Source: Dethiothermospora halolimnae (GTDB lineage: Bacteria > Bacillota > Clostridia > Tissierellales > VENL01). From it: a stretch of 64,000 nt of DNA. Shown here piece by piece: positions 8,970 through 16,010 of this stretch. Both the position numbers and the translations under genes were made by a program. Where the stretch lies: the NCBI RefSeq assembly GCF_037577855.1, contig NZ_JBAKFX010000013.1:1-64000 (forward strand), given 5' to 3'. Position 1 is the first letter of the stretch. Each line of letters opens with the position of its first letter. The notes under the pieces were generated by a model. That model worked only from the letters and a program-made list of their open reading frames with translations, made no database searches and was not told the origin of the DNA.

Positions 8970-9068
8970 ATGGTGAAGCATTCAGTTGAACCTATTACTA
9001 GATTAGGCTCTGTGCAAAGATTACATAAAACAAGTGCAATACCCTTTGTTCAGGGCCTGAGTCTATAA
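8970..9068 (+). CDS. Possible 32-residue peptide
   Basis: ATG 8970 follows an aaaaggggg site and reads MVKHSVEPITRLGSVQRLHK, then TSAIPFVQGLSL, to a TAA at 9066. The gap 8826-9144 otherwise contains no gene. The peptide has no signal sequence and was not recognised; it could be a leader peptide, a remnant of a longer gene, or chance. The good ribosome site is the only positive support. Confidence 0.3.
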   Translation: MVKHSVEPITRLGSVQRLHKTSAIPFVQGLSL

Positions 9069-9144
9069 AAATTTTAATAATGTAGTTTTATGTAGTCTTT
9101 GCTCTACTATTTACAAAATAAAAAGTAGATAGGAGCGAAAGATT

Positions 9145-9426
9145 ATGAAATATGAAAACGCAAAAGAAGTATTACCTAAAGATGTGATCAAATTAATTCA
9201 AAAATATACAGATGGTAGTTATTTATACATACCTGTCAAGTCTGAAAATATAAAAGCTTGGGGAGAAGAGAGTGGTGCAAAAAGGAGTTTAAAGAAAAGG
9301 AATATAGAGATTTTTAATAAGTATAATGAAGGATTATCTATTAAAGAGCTTAGCCACCAATACTATCTTACCGAGCATAGTATTAGAAGAATTATTAGAC
9401 AAGAAAAAAGAAAAGTATCAGCATAA
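9145..9426 (+). CDS. CD3324-family small helix-turn-helix protein
   Basis: This 93-residue protein begins MKYENAKEVLPKDVIKLIQK and continues with YTDGSYLYIPVK, the conserved start of the CD3324 family widespread in Clostridia. The second half, IEIFNKYNEGLSIKELSHQY followed by YLTEHSIRRIIRQEK, is a resolvase/Mor-like helix-turn-helix (SIKELSHQYYLTEHSIRRII), so it probably binds DNA. The role of the family is not established to my knowledge. It starts at ATG 9145 after a taggagcg site and is monocistronic, with a long terminator directly behind. Its neighbours (two-component and BlaI systems) suggest a regulatory region but do not identify its target. Confidence 0.82.
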   Translation: MKYENAKEVLPKDVIKLIQKYTDGSYLYIPVKSENIKAWGEESGAKRSLKKRNIEIFNKYNEGLSIKELSHQYYLTEHSIRRIIRQEKRKVSA

Positions 9427-9482
9427 ACAATAAAAGGGTATTTGGTATCTAATCTTAGATATCAAATACCCTTTTATTGTTT
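9425..9482 (+). terminator. Long hairpin terminator after CD3324-family gene
   Basis: A 28-bp stem with one mismatch runs from aaacaataaaaggg to cccttttattgttt around a tc loop; the descending arm includes cttttattgttt. It overlaps the end of the stop codon region. Confidence 0.8.
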
Positions 9483-9515
9483 AGGAAAGCTATATGGAGA
9501 CCCTGAATATATTAG

Positions 9516-9548
9516 ATCCCCCTTTAGCCAAATGGCTGAAAGGGGGAT
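9516..9548. other. Second hairpin (atccccctttagcc / ggctgaaagggggat)
   Basis: A G/C-rich stem with one bulged base and an AAAT loop lies between the terminator at 9425 and the BlaI promoter. It has no clear T run. It might insulate the BlaI promoter from upstream transcription. Confidence 0.5.
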
Positions 9549-9572
9549 TACTACTGAAAAGATAATTTTATA

Positions 9573-9629
9573 TTGACAGTAAGAGGTTACAGGTGTAAAC
9601 TATAAATGCAAAAGGTTACACCTGTAACC
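9573..9629 (+). promoter_or_regulatory. BlaI-type promoter with twin operators
   Basis: A -35 ttgaca (9573-9578) is 17 bp from a -10-like taaact (9596-9601). Operator 1, ggttacaggtgtaaac (9585-9600), covers the spacer and -10. Operator 2, the near-perfect dyad ggttacacctgtaacc (9614-9629), covers the likely start of transcription and leads into the ribosome site of blaI. Both match the ACA-x-x-TGT dyad style of BlaI/MecI operators. The arrangement predicts tight autorepression relieved when the BlaR1 protease is activated. Confidence 0.85.
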
Positions 9630-9647
9630 TGGAAGGAGGTATAGGCC

Positions 9648-10034
9648 ATGAGTAAATTAGTTTCGAAAATAACAGATTCAGAAGTTGAAGTAATGCGTGT
9701 TTTATGGGAGGCAGAGGGTGAACTACCCATTGGTGACATTAGAAGGATCCTTGAGAAAAATAGTAATTGGAAAAGGTCTACAATAAAAACTCTGCTTCGA
9801 AGACTTTGTAAAAAGGGGGTAGTTTTAGCAATCAAAAAAGAAGTATTTTATTATAAACCACTTGTTAGTGAAAGGGAGTATAAAGAATATACAACCCAAA
9901 GCTTAATTGATCGAGTGTATTCTGGTAGTGCCAAGAATCTTGTTGCATCCCTTGTGGGAAATAAAAAGCTAGATAATCATGATATTGAGGAGTTACGTAG
10001 TCTATTTAAAGTGGAGGATAACAGGGATGAATGA
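9648..10034 (+). CDS. blaI: BlaI/MecI/CopY-family repressor
   Basis: This 128-residue winged-helix repressor starts with KITDSEVEVMRVLWEAEGEL and has the recognition region NWKRSTIKTLLRRLCKKGV near residues 42-60, matching the W-x-x-x-T-V/I-x-T-L-L-x-R-L signature. A C-terminal helical dimerisation part follows, with the segment where BlaI proteins are cleaved by BlaR1. It starts at ATG 9648 after ggaaggaggt. Two dyad operators lie directly upstream (9585-9629), so it very likely represses its own operon. Its stop codon overlaps the BlaR1 start by 8 bp, implying translational coupling. No beta-lactamase gene is nearby, so the regulated resistance gene, if any, is elsewhere or the system senses something else. 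Confidence 0.94.
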   Translation: MSKLVSKITDSEVEVMRVLWEAEGELPIGDIRRILEKNSNWKRSTIKTLLRRLCKKGVVLAIKKEVFYYKPLVSEREYKEYTTQSLIDRVYSGSAKNLVASLVGNKKLDNHDIEELRSLFKVEDNRDE

Positions 10035-12795
10035 AACAATTAAATTTTTATTATCACTTTCATTATCGGGGAGTATTATTGGGGTATTAATATTTACCCT
10101 TAAACCTTTTATAAAACATAGGTTATCAAAAAAGATACAGTATTATATATGGATTATAGTGCTACTAAGACTTATAACTCCATTTTCCGTTGAAGATAGT
10201 ATAATGAATGATGTATTTTATAGTAATAAAGCACCTGTAGCAATAGAAAAACAGAATACTATTAAACCAATGGAGATTACATCGAATAATATCATTATTT
10301 CAACACCAGTATCTAAAGTTCAAGAAAATATAGTACCAGAGATTTATAATGATAAGGTTAATGACAGTAGAGGATTTATTGATATACTTAATAAATATGC
10401 TGTATCCATATGGATACTTGGTTTAATGACAGTACTTTTAGGAAACTTGTCTGGCTATATAAGGTTTCTAAAGCAATTGAAAACAGGATATAGACCAGCA
10501 ACTGATAAAGAAAATAAAATATTTTATAAACTACTAAATGGAAGAAAAGGTGTGAAACTTGTACGTAATCGGTTTGTAACTACACCTATGCTAATTGGGC
10601 TTTTCAAGCCTTACATTATAATTCCAGATGTGGATTTTAATGAAAAGCAACTTAAAAATATTTTACTTCATGAGATTTCCCACCTTAGACATTTTGATAT
10701 AGGGATAAAATGGTTAACTATGGTAGCTACTTCCATCCATTGGTTTAATCCTTTTATGCACTTCTTTAAAAAGGAAATTAACCATGCTTGTGAATTAGCC
10801 TGTGATGAAGCAGTTATTAAGAAGCTTAATTCATCAGAAAAACAAGATTATGGTGATACATTAATATCTGTTATAGCAGAGCATAAATATTCTACTTCGG
10901 TACTACAGGCAACTATGTGTGAAGAAAAAAAGACCTTGAAAGAAAGATTAATAGCAATTATGAATCATAGTAAAAAATCAAAACTTATAATATTTTTCTC
11001 AATAATTTTACTAGGATTTATAATATTTGGGTCATTATTTTTAGGGGTAGGAGTTAATAAAGAAAAGAGCAGTCCACCTAATATAACCATACGTACAGAA
11101 GGAGAAAAAACAAAAGAAGCCCAAATAGGTAGTTATTCTTGGAGGACTGGGGATGAGCATATACAAGCTGATTCAGATATACCTATTAATTTCCAATATA
11201 GAGTAAATAATATAGTTTCAACATCATCTAAGGAGCAGCTTATTATTGAGACTGAGAAATTAAAAAAGAATAAAGAATATGATTTTAAAGTGGAAAATAT
11301 AGTCGTTTATAAAGGGGATAAAGAGATAGAAATTGATATAGAATCAAGGGTTACAAATAGTAAACTATATATACAGTCTCCACCTGATTCAGGGGAATAT
11401 ATTTATACTTTAGAGTTGAATTTTAAGAATAGGGGAATAGTTACATATGGATTTGTTGTAAGGGTTAATATGATGACATATGATTTGGAGGAGATTTCAA
11501 AATATAAAACACCATATCTTGGGAATCATATAAAGACAATGGCTATCGCTGGTCTTTTACCCGTTCCAGATAGATACTTTATACAGAGGTATACATCTAT
11601 GGAAACAAGTAATAGACCTTATGGTCTTACAATATATTACGAGGCAAAATCACCAACAAAAGATGGAGAAAAATGGCCTATCCTAACACCAAAAGATATT
11701 ATTAAAGCAAAGTCAAAAACAAATGCATTGGTTGCTTTTTCTATGATTGATAATCTTGATGAATTGACATTTGCATTCCGAAATACAAAATCTGATGGAA
11801 TATTGGATAAGTCAAAGTATAATACTAAATTTAAATTTGAAAGATCTTATTTTGAAGAAAAGTATGGGAATCTTTCTAAACTTAGTAATGATTTAGATTT
11901 ACTAAAGGATATATTAACAGATAAGAAAATTATAAAAGGGGTTGAAACGGAAGAACAATTTTCCCAGGAAATCATTGACCTTGTGGAAGAAAATTTGAAG
12001 TCCATAATGTCATCCCCTAAAGAATCCTCTAATCCAAGGGATTATGTTAAAGCACACGAAGATGAATACGAAGATATTATTAAATATGGGGGAGAAGAAG
12101 CACTTAAATATATGCTTTCTCAGTTTCATAAAGGGGATGTGGATGGACTTCGAGGTCAACTTATGATGACACTTTGTAAGGAATTATTAGGTCAAAGGGA
12201 TAATGTAACAGATGAAACTTTATCTCCTATGGAATGGTTTCAACAGCTTGATATAAGAGAAGAGGTTATCCTTCCTGATTTTTCTTATAAAGGAGATTAT
12301 CCCATTGAAAAGTTGGTATACGAAACTGAAATTGAAAAGAAGAAAAATAACAGAAGAGGTGGTTTTACTATAATAGCCCCCCATATTTTTGGAAGTTATA
12401 AGGAAGAAAATAAACTAAAGGTTTTTGTTACAACATATAGTATTAGATATAAACTATATGATAAGGTCCTTGTTGAAGATGAAGGTTCCATTATTCCAGT
12501 TTCTATAACATATGTAAAGAATGACAATGGAAACTATTCTTTAGACGAATATCAGCAGGCTATGGATGGAGCTTACTTTACTAGTTCAATAAAGGAGTTT
12601 TGTGTACTGCCTGTATCTGGGAAAAATATAAAGGGACTTGCCGATGAAATTCTTAATCATTATGGCAATCGCAAAGATATTGCCATATTACAGCGGGAAA
12701 ATTTAATTAAGCATCTAAAGGAGAATAATCAATATGGGGTTTCCTTATATGAAAAAAACTATGAAAATGATGATGAATTAATTCCTCTTACATAG
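10027..12795 (+). CDS. BlaR1-type M56 antirepressor metalloprotease with DUF4825-like sensor
   Basis: A 922-residue membrane protease. Helices near residues 1-25, 33-48 and 120-140 precede the zinc motif HEISH (215-219) and the downstream ACELACDEAVI segment (Glu zinc ligand), as in M56 peptidases that cleave BlaI. A helix near 320-340 exports the C-terminal part. This outer region, about 570 residues, is not a penicillin-binding domain: no SxxK-type active site was seen. Instead it has a segment like DUF4825 (YKTPYLGNHIKTMAIAGLLP then RPYGLTIYYE) and a later DYVKAHEDEYEDIIKYGGEE region seen in other Firmicute M56 proteins. The start is ATG 10027, overlapping blaI. A fragment of a second copy lies at 13860. 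The inducing signal is unknown. Confidence 0.88.
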   Translation: MNETIKFLLSLSLSGSIIGVLIFTLKPFIKHRLSKKIQYYIWIIVLLRLITPFSVEDSIMNDVFYSNKAPVAIEKQNTIKPMEITSNNIIISTPVSKVQENIVPEIYNDKVNDSRGFIDILNKYAVSIWILGLMTVLLGNLSGYIRFLKQLKTGYRPATDKENKIFYKLLNGRKGVKLVRNRFVTTPMLIGLFKPYIIIPDVDFNEKQLKNILLHEISHLRHFDIGIKWLTMVATSIHWFNPFMHFFKKEINHACELACDEAVIKKLNSSEKQDYGDTLISVIAEHKYSTSVLQATMCEEKKTLKERLIAIMNHSKKSKLIIFFSIILLGFIIFGSLFLGVGVNKEKSSPPNITIRTEGEKTKEAQIGSYSWRTGDEHIQADSDIPINFQYRVNNIVSTSSKEQLIIETEKLKKNKEYDFKVENIVVYKGDKEIEIDIESRVTNSKLYIQSPPDSGEYIYTLELNFKNRGIVTYGFVVRVNMMTYDLEEISKYKTPYLGNHIKTMAIAGLLPVPDRYFIQRYTSMETSNRPYGLTIYYEAKSPTKDGEKWPILTPKDIIKAKSKTNALVAFSMIDNLDELTFAFRNTKSDGILDKSKYNTKFKFERSYFEEKYGNLSKLSNDLDLLKDILTDKKIIKGVETEEQFSQEIIDLVEENLKSIMSSPKESSNPRDYVKAHEDEYEDIIKYGGEEALKYMLSQFHKGDVDGLRGQLMMTLCKELLGQRDNVTDETLSPMEWFQQLDIREEVILPDFSYKGDYPIEKLVYETEIEKKKNNRRGGFTIIAPHIFGSYKEENKLKVFVTTYSIRYKLYDKVLVEDEGSIIPVSITYVKNDNGNYSLDEYQQAMDGAYFTSSIKEFCVLPVSGKNIKGLADEILNHYGNRKDIAILQRENLIKHLKENNQYGVSLYEKNYENDDELIPLT

Positions 12796-12875
12796 CAACT
12801 CAAAGGTGCTAAATTAATTAAGATTATAACCTTTTATAAAATAACTACTAAAATCACAAAAAAGATAGGGGTATT

Positions 12876-12932
12876 CTACCTCATGATATTAAAACTCCAT
12901 TATCTTTAGTTAAAAACTATGCCATACAATAT
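12876..12932 (+). pseudogene. Histidine kinase H-box remnant
   Basis: The frame reads LPHDIKTPLSLVKNYAIQY, nearly the same as LSHDIKTPLSSVKNYAIAL of the split kinase at 8185-8240, and the DNA matches closely. No other kinase sequence surrounds it. It is a leftover of a second, mostly deleted kinase gene. Confidence 0.75.
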
Positions 12933-12945
12933 AATAATAAAATTT

Positions 12946-12975
12946 AGTTGCTAGGGGGTTCGTAATCCCACAGCT
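12946..12975. repeat. Dispersed hairpin unit (agttgctaggggg ... cccacagct)
   Basis: It closely resembles the hairpins at 23341-23370 and 33081-33110: gttgct + G run + att(c/g)gtaat + C run + agct. It is intergenic and is likely a short dispersed repeat, possibly also a terminator. Confidence 0.6.
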
Positions 12976-13058
12976 CATTGAAAATATAGTCTTTGGCATA
13001 ATAGGTATTCTCGAAGAAAAACTAAGTGGTTTAATGTATTGAATCACTACATATATTT

Positions 13059-13409
13059 ATGGGATTACCAATTCCCTGCTCTCTGCATCTTGTACTCTGG
13101 ACAGCACAAAGGAGTGCCAACGGCACCTTTGTGCTATATAAAGGTAAGATTACCAGTGTCTGTTATGCATGTGCAGTAGGGAATAATAAATTAGAGTTAG
13201 ATGTAGAAACATCTAAGGAATTTCAAGGTAAAGGTCTAGCCACTCTAGTTACATCAATATTTATTAATAAGTGTATTAAAAAAGGGATGGCTCCAGTTTG
13301 AGAGTGTTATAAAGAAAATCAAACCTCTTATCATTTAGCTAAGAAAATAGGTTTTGAGGAGAAAAGTAGTTATGATAAATATTGGTGGATTCTTCAAAGA
13401 AAAAATTAA
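13059..13409 (+). pseudogene. GNAT acetyltransferase pseudogene
   Basis: From about 13136 the frame reads LYKGKITSVCYACAVGNNKL, then ELDVETSKEFQGKGLATLVT (acetyl-CoA loop E-F-Q-G-K-G-L-A), then KGMAPV before a TGA at 13299. In the same frame the coding continues ECYKENQTSYHLAKKIGFEE to a TAA at 13407, the normal GNAT ending. The stop replaces an expected Trp (TGG to TGA). The 5' part is also abnormal: the first roughly 25 codons (LPIPCSLHLVLWTAQRSANG) come from a more G/C-rich hairpin sequence and do not look like a GNAT domain, so the true N terminus has been lost. Two independent lesions make it dead. Confidence 0.82.
13061..13135. repeat. G/C-rich hairpin insertion at 5' end of GNAT pseudogene
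   Basis: This stretch is richer in G/C than its surroundings. It starts with gggatt-acc-aattccc and ends with a strong hairpin: agcacaaagg (13103-13112) pairs with cctttgtgct (13126-13135), with an inner tgcc/ggca stem. The first part, reversed, is gggaattggtaatccc, like the dispersed unit at 23341. It looks like a small inserted repeat element. Confidence 0.5.
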
Positions 13410-13489
13410 AATACTAAAAGAGTTTTTGATACAATAGTAGTAATTAGCTTATCAAAAATATTTAGATTAATAAAATGGAGGGAATAAAA

Positions 13490-13855
13490 ATGAATATAAA
13501 AGGAAATGTTAGTAGTTTGTTTTGTTCAATAGATAAATATTGGTCACCAAAGGTAATTGCAGAAGTAAATGAAGACTACATAAAAATAGCAAAATTTAAA
13601 GGTGAAATAGTATGGCATATCCATGAAAATGAAGATGAAATGTTCTATGTTATAAAGGGAAACTTTGATCTTCATTTGGAAGATGAAGTAATCACATTAA
13701 ATGAAGGGGATTATTACGTAGTAAAAAAAGGAATAAAACATAGGCCAATGGCAAAGGAGGAATGCTGGGTAATGCTAATTGAAAAAAAAGAAACGAAACA
13801 CACTGGTAAAGTGATTACAGATATAACTAAATCCATCGAAGATCAGTTAGAGTAG
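13490..13855 (+). CDS. Small cupin-domain protein
   Basis: This 121-residue single-domain cupin has motif 1 as VWHIHENEDEMFYVIKGNFDL (H-x-H-x4-E-x6-G, near residues 41-59) and motif 2 as LNEGDYYVVKKGIKHRPMA (G-D-x-x-x-x-x-x-x-x-x-H). The His/His/Glu/His set would bind one metal ion. Such proteins act as small-molecule binders, isomerases or dioxygenases; the substrate is not predictable. The start is ATG 13490, with ggaggg at 13478-13483; an in-frame ATG at 13475 overlaps that site and is unlikely. It is flanked by pseudogenes on both sides. Confidence 0.88.
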   Translation: MNIKGNVSSLFCSIDKYWSPKVIAEVNEDYIKIAKFKGEIVWHIHENEDEMFYVIKGNFDLHLEDEVITLNEGDYYVVKKGIKHRPMAKEECWVMLIEKKETKHTGKVITDITKSIEDQLE

Positions 13856-13859
13856 GGTA

Positions 13860-14030
13860 TCTGATGGATTATTAGATAAGCCAAAGTATAATATTAAATT
13901 TCAAAGGTCTTATTTTGAGGAGAAATATGATGATCTCTCCAAACTTTCCAGTGATTTAGACTTGCTAAGGGATATATTAAAAGAAAATTACTAAAGATAT
14001 TGCTAGATAGGATTAGTTTTCTAAAGGAAC
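13860..14030 (+). pseudogene. Remnant of a second BlaR1-like gene
   Basis: The frame reads SDGLLDKPKYNIKFQRSYFE, then EKYDDLSKLSSDLDLLRDIL, then stops at 13994. This aligns with the intact BlaR1 segment coded at 11800-11925 (SDGILDKSKYNTKFKFERSY onward). A frameshift then continues the homology (KKITKDIA, with stops) to about 14030. The rest of the gene is gone. It shows that two BlaR1 paralogues once lay here. Confidence 0.82.
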
Positions 14031-14114
14031 GAGAGAAAATATATGGATAGATTATCCCTATGTTAAATTGTTAATAAATAACTAGATAAGAAATCTGAAA
14101 AAGGGGATGTTAAT

Positions 14115-14993
14115 TTGAAACTATTATTTAAAGAATATAATATAGAAATACCTGTGACACTTAGTGAAGTTGAAAGAAAAGATATTTTAAAGTTAGCTGA
14201 AATTTCAAATATATATGACAAAATTCATATGGAATTCAACTTAGAAAGGAAAGAAAATAGCGAAGTAAAGGATTTATTATGTTATAAGGGAAAACAGCTT
14301 ATAGGATATCTAGTTATTTATCCTAGTTATAAGAAGGGAAATGTCAAAATAACTGGAACGGTACATCCTGAATTTAGAAGGCAAGGAATTTTCTCAGCTT
14401 TATTTAAAAAGGCAAAGGAAGTTTGTTTAGGAGATGACATTCACACGATAACTCTCATTAATGAACAGGGGTCAAAAGGGGGAACTGAAGTTGCTTATTA
14501 CTTAGGTGGGGAGTTGGAGTATTCTACTTACAAAATGAACTTTCAAAGAGAGTTATATCAAAAAAAGCCTAAGACAGTAGATCATTTCTCTTTCAGAAAA
14601 GCTTGTAAAGAAGATATAGATGATTTAGTAAGAATAGGTACAGAGGGATTTGGAACCACAGAGGAGGAAGAAAGGTCTTTTATAAAAAGTAATTTGAAGG
14701 ATACTAACCGTAATGTTTTTGTTGGTGAGATCAAAGGGAAAATAGTAGGTACTATTTCAGCGAGACAGTGGAGTGAAAAAATGTTAATTAGTGATTTGGT
14801 AGTTTTAAAAAGTTATAGAGGCCAGGGGATTGGTAGAAAAATATTATCAAAAACTATTGACAAACTTCTTAATAAAGGATTAGATAAAATTACTCTTGTT
14901 GTGGAAACACAGAATAAAAACGCATTATTATTATACAAAGATTGTGGATTTAAAGTAGATAATGCAAATGACTTTTATAAGATATCCATTTAA
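14115..14993 (+). CDS. Tandem GNAT acetyltransferase
   Basis: A 292-residue protein made of two GNAT domains. Domain 1 (about 1-145) has VHPEFRRQGIFSALFKKAKE as its acetyl-CoA loop; domain 2 (about 150-292) has VLKSYRGQGIGRKILSKTID and ends with VETQNKNALLLYKDCGFKV. Both loops keep R-x-x-G-x-G/I, so both could bind acetyl-CoA, although in many tandem GNATs only the C-terminal half is catalytic. The start is TTG 14115, after aaaggggatg; the ATG at 14107 runs into a stop at once. It is monocistronic, ends at a terminator near 15036, and precedes the ABC/two-component operon. Its target (small amine, antibiotic or protein) is unknown. Confidence 0.88.
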   Translation: MKLLFKEYNIEIPVTLSEVERKDILKLAEISNIYDKIHMEFNLERKENSEVKDLLCYKGKQLIGYLVIYPSYKKGNVKITGTVHPEFRRQGIFSALFKKAKEVCLGDDIHTITLINEQGSKGGTEVAYYLGGELEYSTYKMNFQRELYQKKPKTVDHFSFRKACKEDIDDLVRIGTEGFGTTEEEERSFIKSNLKDTNRNVFVGEIKGKIVGTISARQWSEKMLISDLVVLKSYRGQGIGRKILSKTIDKLLNKGLDKITLVVETQNKNALLLYKDCGFKVDNANDFYKISI

Positions 14994-15035
14994 TACAGTA
15001 ACAATTTAAAAGAATATAGGCTGTTAAAAGCAAAG

Positions 15036-15076
15036 ATACTCTCTATATTGGAGTCATTTATAGGGAGTATTTTTTT
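15036..15076 (+). terminator. Terminator after tandem GNAT gene
   Basis: The stem atactctctata (15036-15047) pairs with tatagggagtat (15059-15070), allowing one G-U pair, and is followed by six T. Confidence 0.85.
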
Positions 15077-15250
15077 ATTATTTCATTATTCTTTAATAAT
15101 CAGTTAATAAATAGTTAAGGATTTAATTAACCCTTTTATATTATTATATATATAACATCTACTGTAGATTATTTAAAGGTTAATAAATATTAAATTATTA
15201 ATAATAAAAATCATTGGTCTTATTTAATAAGGTGGAAAGGGGAAAGAATA

Positions 15251-16009
15251 ATGAAACAGGTTGTATTAGAAGGTAAAAGTCTTTGTAAGACATTTACTAA
15301 TGGAGAAGTATCAACTAATGTTATAAGAAATCTAGATGTTGAAGTATACAAAGGGGATTTCACAGTAATAATGGGTACATCAGGGGCAGGTAAATCAACA
15401 TTACTATATTTGTTAAGTGGTATAGATAATATTACCTCTGGAGAGATTTATTTAAATGAAAAACGTATTGATAATATAAAGGAAAGTAAAATGATAGATA
15501 TTAGAAGGAATCAAATTGGTTTTGTATTTCAAGAGCCAAATCTTTTAGATGATTTTTCAGTTTATGAAAATATTATTATAACAGGATATTTAGGTGTAAA
15601 GGACCGTAAAAAAGTCCATAGTAATACAGATGAACTATTAAATAATATAGATATGATGGATCATAAGGCCAAATATCCTTCCCAATTATCCGGGGGACAA
15701 AAGCAACGGGTGGCTATTGCTAGGAGTCTAATCAATAATCCTAATATAGTCTTTGCAGATGAACCAACGGGAGCTTTAAATGCAAAACAAAGTGAGCAGG
15801 CTCTAGATTTACTATCAGATATTAATGATTTAGGTCAAACAATATTAATGGTTACCCATGACATAAAAGCTGCATGTAGAGGGAATCGGATCCTTTATAT
15901 TAAAGATGGTAAAATTGATGGAGAGTTAAATCTAGATCAATTTATGGTAGATAGTTTAGAGGAACGGGAAAAACAAATATTTGATTTTATCATGAGTAAG
16001 GGGTGGTAG
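15251..16009 (+). CDS. ABC transporter ATP-binding protein (BceA/MacB-LolD class)
   Basis: This 252-residue nucleotide-binding domain has Walker A GTSGAGKST near residue 42, a Q-loop VFQEPNLLDDFSV near 91, the signature LSGGQKQRVAIARSL near 142, Walker B IVFADEPTGAL near 165 and the switch His in MVTHD. The EPN-LLD loop and short length fit the LolD/MacB/BceA class that powers FtsX-type permeases without moving substrate through a classical channel. Start ATG 15251 follows ggtggaaagggg. The permease begins 1 bp after its stop, and a response regulator and kinase follow, the standard arrangement of bacitracin or antimicrobial-peptide detoxification modules. The actual peptide is unknown. Confidence 0.93.
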   Translation: MKQVVLEGKSLCKTFTNGEVSTNVIRNLDVEVYKGDFTVIMGTSGAGKSTLLYLLSGIDNITSGEIYLNEKRIDNIKESKMIDIRRNQIGFVFQEPNLLDDFSVYENIIITGYLGVKDRKKVHSNTDELLNNIDMMDHKAKYPSQLSGGQKQRVAIARSLINNPNIVFADEPTGALNAKQSEQALDLLSDINDLGQTILMVTHDIKAACRGNRILYIKDGKIDGELNLDQFMVDSLEEREKQIFDFIMSKGW

Positions 16010-16010
16010 T

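Noticed and set aside
13299..13301. TGA in the GNAT pseudogene as a recoded Trp or selenocysteine codon
   Set aside because: Other genes here end at TGA (blaI, for example), so TGA is a normal stop; the 5' end is also broken and no selenocysteine-type context was seen.
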